Positions 1 through 5,494 of a stretch of DNA of 6,692 nucleotides are shown here, one piece after another. Position 1 is the first letter of the stretch, and each line of letters starts with the position of its first letter. The translations under genes and the position numbers were made by a program. The stretch covers positions 1-6,692 of the forward strand of contig CANQQN010000102.1 in NCBI GenBank assembly GCA_947625995.1. Direction: 5' to 3'. The notes under the pieces were generated by a model that saw only the letters and a program-made list of their open reading frames with translations, was not told where the DNA came from and made no database searches. This DNA is from an uncultured Lachnospiraceae bacterium. GTDB taxonomy: Bacteria > Bacillota > Clostridia > Lachnospirales > Lachnospiraceae.

Positions 1-28
1 GTCGTCCACCTCCATTGGTTTTTTATTA

Positions 29-57
29 TTCCTATCACTTTTCTTTTTTTCTTTCAA
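29..57 (-). promoter_or_regulatory. Candidate divergent promoter facing the left edge
   Basis: Read on the minus strand, TTGAAA (57-52) is followed after 17 bases by TAGGAA (34-29). This is a good -35 box with a weak -10 box. A strong Shine-Dalgarno-like GGAGGTGG follows at 13-6, so a leftward gene could start at the ATG at 15-13 or just beyond base 1. Only five codons are visible from that ATG, so no gene is called. The AT-rich context makes chance matches easy. Confidence 0.25.
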
Positions 58-90
58 CCCCTTTTGCACCAAACGACATTTTTTATATTT

Positions 91-236
91 TTTTGGTAGA
101 TTTGTTATCATTTACCTGTCATGGACGCGATCTTAACAATATAAAAGGCAAAAGCCGGTGTTCTTTTTCCCGCAGTATCGGCGTCCGGGGAAAAATACTT
201 TGGCAAATCCCCTTCTATAGATAAAAACTACCAAAA
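91..236. repeat. Widely spaced 9-bp inverted repeat (91-99 and 228-236)
   Basis: TTTTGGTAG at 91-99 reappears as its exact reverse complement CTACCAAAA at 228-236. The right copy sits 32 bases upstream of the -35 box of the regulator promoter. The left copy lies between that promoter and the putative divergent one. This spacing would suit two operator half-sites, but no known family consensus is matched. Only the repeat is seen; a regulatory role is a guess. Confidence 0.2.
164..195. repeat. Inverted repeat, 8-bp arms (hairpin candidate)
   Basis: TTTTTCCC at 164-171 is exactly complementary to GGGAAAAA at 188-195, leaving a 16-base loop. The arms end in T and A runs, so the element resembles a weak terminator-like hairpin on the plus strand, but no T-run follows the second arm. 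It lies upstream of the regulator promoter and would not be in that transcript. It could end an upstream transcript or be a protein-binding palindrome. Chance formation in AT-rich DNA is possible. Confidence 0.3.
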
Positions 237-268
237 TCAACAAAAAAATGTCTTTTCATGCAACGCTT

Positions 269-297
269 TTGCTTTTCCTCTCCCTCTATGATAGAAT
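269..297 (+). promoter_or_regulatory. Sigma-A-type promoter of the two-component operon
   Basis: TTGCTT at 269-274 and TAGAAT at 292-297 are separated by the optimal 17 bases. Transcription would start near base 304, giving a leader of about 27 bases that contains the ribosome binding site. The core boxes are close to the vegetative consensus, which suggests a basal expression level. No clear LytTR direct repeats overlap it, so autoregulation cannot be read from the sequence. Confidence 0.6.
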
Positions 298-318
298 GAA
301 AAAAGAATCATACAGAAT

Positions 319-325
319 AGGGGGA
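319..325 (+). promoter_or_regulatory. Ribosome binding site of the response regulator
   Basis: AGGGGGA lies five bases before the ATG at 331, a normal Shine-Dalgarno distance. It supports 331 as the start, and the REC fold begins directly after it. Confidence 0.7.
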
Positions 326-330
326 TCCGA

Positions 331-1038
331 ATGCGTATACTGATCTGCGACGACGATCCGTTGATGATCGAACAACTCCAAGACTACATAAATCATTTTT
401 TTAAACACCACAAAAGAAAATGTCCGGAGATCGCCTGCTTTTCCGACGGAGAATCTCTTCTGGCGGACAAGGGAAACAAAGATATTTTGTTTCTTGATAT
501 CGAGATGCCCGGTATGAACGGGATCTATGTGGGAAATGAGTTAAAGAAAGCAAACAAAAATATCATTATCTTTATCGTAACATCGTATTCCGAATATCTG
601 GACGAGGCCATGCGTTTTCAGGTTTTTCGGTATCTGTCGAAGCCCTTGGACAGACAGCGGTTTTTCCGCAATATGAAGGACGCGGTTGAACTGTATTACA
701 CGCTGGCCACCAAGCTCCCCATAGAGACAAAGGAGGGAGTTTCCGCCCTTGCCGCCTCTGAGATCGTGGCAGTGGAAGCTATAAACCGGAGGGTGATCGT
801 ACACACCACCCGGAAGGACTTTGCATCCACCCGCAACATGCAGTACTGGCTGGATACCCTTCCCACAAACCGTTTTTTTCAGACACACCGCAGCTTTATC
901 GTCAATTTTGAGCATGTGACGGATTTTGACCACGCGACGGTCCATTTGAACGGCGGACAGTGCGCTGCCTATCTTACAAAACGTAAATACAGCGATTTTA
1001 AAGAAGCTTATCTGCTCTATCTGGAAAGTGTGAGGTGA
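331..1038 (+). CDS. LytTR-family response regulator (AgrA/LytR-like)
   Basis: This is a 235-residue cytoplasmic DNA-binding response regulator of normal family length. Residues 1-120 form a receiver domain. The acidic pocket is Asp7-Asp8-Asp9, the likely phosphoacceptor is Asp56 (motif FLDIEMPGMNG), and the switch residues Thr84 and Lys104 (SKP) are present, so the receiver looks functional. Residues of about 130-235 are a LytTR DNA-binding domain, with the typical FFQTHRSFIVN stretch at 182-192 and a basic C-terminal segment at about 216-231. Family members usually bind paired direct repeats upstream of target promoters and control bacteriocin, virulence, quorum or cell-envelope genes. The gene has its own promoter and a good ribosome binding site, and it overlaps or abuts the kinase gene that should phosphorylate it. 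The regulated genes are not evident from this window. The family call is secure; the biological role is not. Confidence 0.95.
   Translation: MRILICDDDPLMIEQLQDYINHFFKHHKRKCPEIACFSDGESLLADKGNKDILFLDIEMPGMNGIYVGNELKKANKNIIIFIVTSYSEYLDEAMRFQVFRYLSKPLDRQRFFRNMKDAVELYYTLATKLPIETKEGVSALAASEIVAVEAINRRVIVHTTRKDFASTRNMQYWLDTLPTNRFFQTHRSFIVNFEHVTDFDHATVHLNGGQCAAYLTKRKYSDFKEAYLLYLESVR
1033..1038 (+). promoter_or_regulatory. Ribosome binding site that decides the kinase start
   Basis: AGGTGA lies five bases before the ATG at 1044 and includes the stop codon of the regulator gene. An in-frame GTG at 1035 would give three more residues and a four-base stop/start overlap, but it has only a poor upstream site (GGAA, eight bases away). 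The ATG at 1044 is therefore preferred. Because the site lies inside the regulator's last codons, translation of the two genes is probably coupled. Confidence 0.6.
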
Positions 1039-1043
1039 TCCCT

Positions 1044-2357
1044 ATGCAATTTGAACTCCTTTATTTTATTACTTATGTAGCGGAAGCAATCATTTTATAT
1101 GAGTATTCCAACGGGCTTCTGACTCCCCGATACGGTGTGAGAAAACAGATTGCCGTCCTAAGCTGTTGTTACTTTTTGCTTTTTCTTACCTATCATTTGA
1201 AGCTTGCATGGCTGAATGTAGTGATGTATCTGATTGTCAATTTTGTCTTTATATTTTCACAGTTTCATGTGAAATGGTATGGCGCCGTCTTTCATACCGC
1301 TGTTATGGAAGCCTTTATGGCTTTAACAGAACTGTTTGCTTATGGCATTTTTCTTTATTTTGCTCCGTCAGATTTTCTTACAGAAGATCTCTTCTCTTTG
1401 CGGTATCTGACGATTTATGGCGTCATCAGCAAGACACTGTTTTTTGCCATTGTCTTCTTTATTGTGCAGATTTTTAAAAAACGTCCCAAAAACAGTATCC
1501 AGCAGGATCGCTCTGTATTTTTTCTCGGCCTGATCCCCTTGACTTCGATCTTTATCATGTTAGCTTTTGTGACCATCGGGGATCTGGCGCCGTTTTCACA
1601 ATCAACAGACCGGCTGATCATTTTAAGCGCCGTTTTTCTGTTGCTTATTAATCTCCTTGTTTTCGGCATTAATCAGTACAATCAGAGAAAAAACGCGGAA
1701 TACACAGAAATGCAGCTTTTGCTCCAGAAAGAATCCGACTCCTTGGAATACTACAAGATGCTTCTTACTCAAAATGAAAACCAGAGTATTCTGATCCATG
1801 ACATCAAAAAGCACCTGCAGTCTATTGACATGCTCAATGAGAAAAAGGATCATGACAGGATCGCCGCCTATCTCCATCAACTGATGCAGTCTTCTGACTT
1901 AAAAGAGGTAGCCCGGCTGTGCGACCATGAGATGCTCAATGCGATCCTGTCACGATATAAACGGCAGTGCAACGAAAAGCACATTTCCTTTGTTGCGGAT
2001 ATCCGCAGCGGAAGCACGGATTTTATGGACGACGCGGATCTGACGTCCTTGTTCTGCAACCTGCTGGACAATGCGGTGGAAGCCGCCGACGGCATTCCGG
2101 AGTCCTTTATCGAGATTACAACCAGTCAGAAAGCAAACACTTCTCTGATTGTGATCACAGTCATGAACTCCTGCAAAAGTGATCCCTTTGACAAACGGAA
2201 ACACTTCTTAGTCTCCACAAAATCCGATAAGAGGAACCACGGATTCGGTATCAAAAGCATCAAAAAAATTGTCTCCAAATACAACGGAGATTTACAGATG
2301 TATTTTGAACAGGAGCAGTCTGCCTTTCATACGATCATTACATTAAAAAAGGATTGA
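1044..2357 (+). CDS. GHKL-domain sensor histidine kinase (AgrC-like), partner of the LytTR regulator
   Basis: From the ATG at 1044 this is a 437-residue membrane kinase; a GTG at 1035 would make it 440. The N-terminal half has about seven hydrophobic segments (near residues 4-21, 35-53, 56-73, 82-106, 121-143, 157-179 and 189-209) with short connecting loops. It has no large extracellular domain, so a ligand is probably sensed within or at the membrane, as in AgrC- and ComD-type kinases. A polar helical linker (about 212-245) leads to the phosphoacceptor His252 in ILIHDIKKHL. The ATP-binding domain follows, with the N box NLLDNAVEAA (Asn339, Asn343) and the glycine motif HGFGIKSI (Gly400, Gly402). 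All catalytic motifs are intact, so it should autophosphorylate and pass phosphate to Asp56 of the regulator encoded just upstream. AgrC-type kinases commonly sense secreted peptides, but no peptide or AgrB-like processing gene is visible, so the signal is unknown. Confidence 0.92.
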   Translation: MQFELLYFITYVAEAIILYEYSNGLLTPRYGVRKQIAVLSCCYFLLFLTYHLKLAWLNVVMYLIVNFVFIFSQFHVKWYGAVFHTAVMEAFMALTELFAYGIFLYFAPSDFLTEDLFSLRYLTIYGVISKTLFFAIVFFIVQIFKKRPKNSIQQDRSVFFLGLIPLTSIFIMLAFVTIGDLAPFSQSTDRLIILSAVFLLLINLLVFGINQYNQRKNAEYTEMQLLLQKESDSLEYYKMLLTQNENQSILIHDIKKHLQSIDMLNEKKDHDRIAAYLHQLMQSSDLKEVARLCDHEMLNAILSRYKRQCNEKHISFVADIRSGSTDFMDDADLTSLFCNLLDNAVEAADGIPESFIEITTSQKANTSLIVITVMNSCKSDPFDKRKHFLVSTKSDKRNHGFGIKSIKKIVSKYNGDLQMYFEQEQSAFHTIITLKKD

Positions 2358-2384
2358 CAGCTTTTTCAGCCGTCAATCCTTTTT
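2346..2384. terminator. Bidirectional intrinsic terminator between convergent genes
   Basis: Bases 2346-2358 pair perfectly with 2372-2384 (13 bp, core GGATTGAC/GTCAATCC). One A-C mismatch and three further pairs follow (2360-2362 with 2368-2370), leaving a five-base loop. The outer arm is A5 on one side and T5 on the other, so each strand ends in a U-run after the hairpin. The left arm overlaps the last codons and stop of the kinase gene, and the exporter stop begins two bases after the right arm. One compact element therefore ends both transcripts. Confidence 0.9.
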
Positions 2385-2385
2385 C

Positions 2386-5300
2386 TTATTCTGTCCGAAG
2401 GGCTACCACCGGATCCTTCTTTGCGGCGCTCCGCGAAGGAATGATCCCCGCAAACAAGGTCAGGCCCACGCTGATCAGGATCAGGATCACCGCCGCCGCG
2501 AAAGGCAGGTAGGCGTTGATATTATTGATCCCCGTCAGTGCGTGGATCACAGCGTTAATGGGCAGGCACAGCAGGCAGGTGACAAGCACGCCCAGAAGCC
2601 CCGCCGAAAACCCGATGATCATAGTCTCTGCATTAAACATGCTGGAAACGTCATGCTTGGACGCGCCCAGCGCCCGGAGGATCCCGATCTCTTTTGTGCG
2701 CTCCTGCACGGAGATCAAGGTGATCACGCCGATCATGATAGAGGACACGATCAGGGAGATTGCCACAAAAGCGATCAGTACATAAGTAATGGTATTGATG
2801 ATCGTGGTCATGGAGGACATCATCAGCCCCACATAATCCGTATATTCGATCTTGGAAGCTTCCTCCACGGAATCATTGTAGTCCTCGATCTCGTCGATGA
2901 TCACATCCTTATTCTCAAAGGTGGACGCGTAGAGGTTAATGGCCGATGGCTCATCCGGATCTACATATCCAAGCTCCTTTAGATTATCCTCATAACTGGA
3001 ATCCGAAAAATTATTGATCAACACCTCGTCAAAGTACAGCACGCACTGTTCTCTGGTAAAGGAAGGCGCCTGCGCGTCCAGCGCCGCCGCAAGCTGAGCG
3101 GGCGTCTGCCCTGCCAGACGGGCAATCGTTTCCTGCGCCGTCTGCATTTTTATCTGTTCCTTCAGGATCGACGTAAAGGTTTCATTCCGCTCTTCCTCAT
3201 CCATGGAATCTACATACTCTGTAACTTCCTCTTCAGCCATGCCCATCTGCTCCGTGAGCACCTGCGACAGAGAAGCCTTGATCTCTTCCTCGGACATTCC
3301 GCCCATGGTCTGGGCAACAGCCGCGTCCAGCTGCTCCTTCGTGGGCACGCTCATGATCTGTACGTAAAATGCCGCCTTTCCGTTCTCATCCAGCCCTGCG
3401 ATATAATTCCTGATATCGCTTTCCTTTTCTTCATCTGTCTGGCTGCTGGCGTTCTCCTTGAACAAAAGCCCCGTGAAGATATCCTTCTCACTGTGATCCA
3501 TCTGGGCTTTCGCGGCCTCAGAATCTCTTCCCTCTTCGATCACATGCTCTGTGAGCAGGCTGGTATACCCGATGGAACCGGTGAGCATGGCCGCCTGCGT
3601 GTCCTCTTTCGGGCGAATGATACCGGAAACCTTCAGATCCAGACCGTTGTCATAGAGATACTGCAGACCCGCGTCGGTATCCCGCAGATCCGTATACAGC
3701 CCGGTCTTTTCGTCATACCGATAACAGTCTGCGTTTAAGATCACCCGGAACTGCCGGCCGCAGACCTCCTCGTAGGTCCATGTGGAGGTATTCTTCTCCA
3801 GATCTGTCTCGTTCATGGCGGCGTCCATGATCTTGTCAATCTCGTCCTTGGACTCCAGACCAAGGGTGTACAGAGACATATCGTCCAGTTCGTTGTTTTC
3901 ATCCAGCACCAGCACGATCTCATCATAGCTGTCCGGCCACTGGCCGTATACCACGTCGTACTGATTTTTCACCAGATCACTGACAGGCTCTCCGTCCTTC
4001 CCCGGCAACATCTCCTGCCAGATCCGGGAAGCGCCGTTATTCATGGCCGCCATAGGGGAATACTGCATGATACCGGTATCCATGGAATCCATCATGGTGC
4101 TCATGTCGATATTCATGTACTCCATGGCCAACTCCTGCAAAAGCTCCTGGGCGTCGGAGTGAACGATCTCGCCGTCCACATTTTTTGTATAGACCAGCAG
4201 ATCCAGATCATAGGCGTACTGCACGCCGCTGATGGCCTCACTGAGAGTACTGCCGTCTTTTTTTCTTTCTTTCTCAATATATTTCTTAAAGGATTTCAGG
4301 TCGTTTTCCGTTGTTTCCAGATGATTCATGGTATCAATGATATCATAGATCGCGGATTTCGGATGAACCGTGTCCATGTCGTGCTTTGCGTTTTCATCGG
4401 TAGCGCCCATAAAGGTCTGCATCAGTCCCGACAGATCCGTCACAGAGGACTCGATGGTCAGAGGATAAGAAGACAAGGTCTCCTCCTGAATGGTATCAAT
4501 ATAGGCGGTGAGTCCCTGAGAAATGGACAGGATCAGCGCAATCCCGATGATACCAATGCTCCCCGCGAAGGAGGTAAGGATCGTCCGCCCCTTTTTCGTG
4601 ATCAGGTTTTTCAGAGACAGGGAAAAGGCCGTGGCAAAAGACATGGACGGCTTTTTCTGACTCTCCTCCGCCTGCCGTTTTTCTTCCTCGCCGGCCCGTT
4701 CCTTTTTACATTCTTCGTAGGACAGAGGCGCGGAGTCGTCGGTGATCTCCCCGTCCAACATCCGAATGATTCTTGTGGCGTACTGATTGGCCAGATCCGG
4801 ATTGTGGGTGACCATGATGATCAGCCGGTCTTTGGCGATCTCCTTCAAGATCTCCATGACCTGCACGCTGGTCTCCGTGTCAAGGGCTCCGGTAGGCTCA
4901 TCCGCCAGAATGATATCCGGATTATTGACCAGCGCTCTGGCAATGGCCACACGCTGCATCTGCCCTCCTGACATCTCGCTGGGTCTTTTGTTCATCTGAG
5001 ACGCAAGCCCCACGTCCTCCAGCGCTTTTTTGGCGCGGCTGCGTCTCTCCGCCTTGGATACGCCGGAAAGGGTCAAGGCAAGCTCCACATTCTGCAGCAC
5101 CGACTGGTGGGGGATCAGATTGTAGCTCTGGAAAACGAAACCGATAGAATGATTCCGGTAGGTGTCCCAGTCTCTGTCGTTAAAATCCTTGGTGGATTTT
5201 CCGTTGATCACCAGATCTCCGCTGGTATACTGATCCAAACCGCCGATGATATTCAGCATGGTGGTCTTTCCGCATCCGGAAGGACCGAGAACCGCCACAA

Positions 5301-5397
5301 ATTCATTGTGGCGGAACTTTAAGTCGATCCCTTTCAGCGCGTGTACTTCCCCGTCCCCGGCAGGGTAATATTTGTGAATATTCTTCAGTTCAAGCAT
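2386..5397 (-). CDS. MacB-topology ABC exporter, fused ATPase and permease with a very large extracellular domain
   Basis: This is a 1003-residue single-chain ABC transporter. Residues 1-225 are a MacB/LolD-type ATPase with Walker A GPSGCGKTT (38-46), Q-loop Gln90, signature MSGGQ (142-146), Walker B IILADEP (162-168, Glu167), the D-loop at about 170-173 and switch His198, all intact. A charged Glu/Lys linker (about 228-250) leads to TM1 (about 272-296). An extracellular region of about 570 residues follows, then TM2 (about 868-894), TM3 (about 923-951) and TM4 (about 962-986). The FtsX-type motif ERTKEIGILRALGAS lies after TM2. MacB-type proteins act as dimers and move substrates by conformational change rather than through a classic membrane channel. 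In Gram-positives, relatives handle peptides, antibiotics or lipoproteins, so the substrate is not known here. The extracellular domain is far larger than that of MacB. It holds a Met-rich stretch (425-463) and an acidic helical segment (about 685-775). It converges with the two-component operon, a loose functional link. The DNA is richer in G and C than that operon. Confidence 0.9.
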   Translation of the reverse strand: MLELKNIHKYYPAGDGEVHALKGIDLKFRHNEFVAVLGPSGCGKTTMLNIIGGLDQYTSGDLVINGKSTKDFNDRDWDTYRNHSIGFVFQSYNLIPHQSVLQNVELALTLSGVSKAERRSRAKKALEDVGLASQMNKRPSEMSGGQMQRVAIARALVNNPDIILADEPTGALDTETSVQVMEILKEIAKDRLIIMVTHNPDLANQYATRIIRMLDGEITDDSAPLSYEECKKERAGEEEKRQAEESQKKPSMSFATAFSLSLKNLITKKGRTILTSFAGSIGIIGIALILSISQGLTAYIDTIQEETLSSYPLTIESSVTDLSGLMQTFMGATDENAKHDMDTVHPKSAIYDIIDTMNHLETTENDLKSFKKYIEKERKKDGSTLSEAISGVQYAYDLDLLVYTKNVDGEIVHSDAQELLQELAMEYMNIDMSTMMDSMDTGIMQYSPMAAMNNGASRIWQEMLPGKDGEPVSDLVKNQYDVVYGQWPDSYDEIVLVLDENNELDDMSLYTLGLESKDEIDKIMDAAMNETDLEKNTSTWTYEEVCGRQFRVILNADCYRYDEKTGLYTDLRDTDAGLQYLYDNGLDLKVSGIIRPKEDTQAAMLTGSIGYTSLLTEHVIEEGRDSEAAKAQMDHSEKDIFTGLLFKENASSQTDEEKESDIRNYIAGLDENGKAAFYVQIMSVPTKEQLDAAVAQTMGGMSEEEIKASLSQVLTEQMGMAEEEVTEYVDSMDEEERNETFTSILKEQIKMQTAQETIARLAGQTPAQLAAALDAQAPSFTREQCVLYFDEVLINNFSDSSYEDNLKELGYVDPDEPSAINLYASTFENKDVIIDEIEDYNDSVEEASKIEYTDYVGLMMSSMTTIINTITYVLIAFVAISLIVSSIMIGVITLISVQERTKEIGILRALGASKHDVSSMFNAETMIIGFSAGLLGVLVTCLLCLPINAVIHALTGINNINAYLPFAAAVILILISVGLTLFAGIIPSRSAAKKDPVVALRTE

Positions 5398-5412
5398 GAT
5401 CGATCAAACCAA

Positions 5413-5418
5413 CTCCTC
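5413..5418 (-). promoter_or_regulatory. Distant ribosome binding site of the ABC exporter
   Basis: On the minus strand GAGGAG lies 15 bases upstream of the ATG at 5397-5395, longer than the usual 5-10. An in-frame TGA at 5406-5404 rules out any earlier start except the non-standard ATC or TCG codons between them, so the ATG is kept. The ATPase domain also begins correctly at this Met. Long spacing may mean modest translation. Confidence 0.45.
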
Positions 5419-5456
5419 AAAAATAGTTACCGCAAACTTATATGCTCCCTGCGCTT

Positions 5457-5483
5457 GCCGGATGCATGGTCCCCGGCTTTTTT
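5457..5483 (+). terminator. Hairpin plus T6 in the PBP-exporter gap, plus-strand orientation
   Basis: GCCGG (5457-5461) pairs with CCGGC (5473-5477) across an 11-base loop, followed by six T (5478-5483). It has the form of an intrinsic terminator on the plus strand, yet both flanking genes run on the minus strand, where the hairpin is preceded by A-rich sequence and has no U-run. It would not stop read-through from the PBP gene to the exporter. It may end antisense transcription coming from the exporter side, or it may be chance. Confidence 0.3.
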
Positions 5484-5494
5484 ATGGCATATTA

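Larger units (their letters stand above)
1..330. other. AT-rich intergenic region upstream of the two-component operon
   Basis: No convincing gene lies here. The one longer open frame (15-224, +) starts at a TTG with no ribosome binding site and translates to low-complexity Phe/Ser/Tyr-rich sequence from T-runs. The stretch carries a promoter for the downstream regulator (269-297), a weaker promoter facing the left edge (29-57), an inverted repeat with T/A flanks (164-195) and a widely spaced 9-bp inverted repeat (91-99 and 228-236). It is much richer in A and T than the exporter and PBP genes to the right. I recognise no riboswitch, tRNA or known small RNA, and I found no clear pair of AgrA/LytTR-type direct repeats. 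Confidence 0.6.

Noticed and set aside
147..195. GGCAAAAGCC and the following structured bases as a possible riboswitch (c-di-GMP-like)
   Set aside because: Only a three-base-pair stem and a loose resemblance are present, the conserved core is not matched, and the region lies upstream of the regulator's likely transcription start.
15..224. 69-codon plus-strand open frame in the intergenic region
   Set aside because: It starts at TTG with no ribosome binding site and its composition merely reflects T-rich DNA. No domain is recognisable.
248..343. Small plus-strand frame of 31 codons ending in IGGSECVY, recalling a double-glycine leader or autoinducer precursor next to an AgrC-like kinase
   Set aside because: It has no ribosome binding site, the best promoter -10 box lies inside it, and its end overlaps the regulator start. 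The GG comes from the regulator's own ribosome binding site. It is most likely chance.
541..945. Minus-strand frame of 134 codons inside the response regulator
   Set aside because: The plus-strand frame encodes complete REC and LytTR motifs, and the antisense product resembles nothing known.
4159..4971. Long plus-strand frame of 270 codons antisense to the exporter
   Set aside because: It lies wholly over the ATPase/TM1 coding region, which has intact motifs on the minus strand. It is a shadow of codon bias.
5398..5494. AgrA/LytTR-type direct repeats upstream of the exporter
   Set aside because: I looked for paired 9-base sites with a central GTT spaced by 12-13 bases and found no convincing pair, so direct control of the exporter by this regulator is not claimed.
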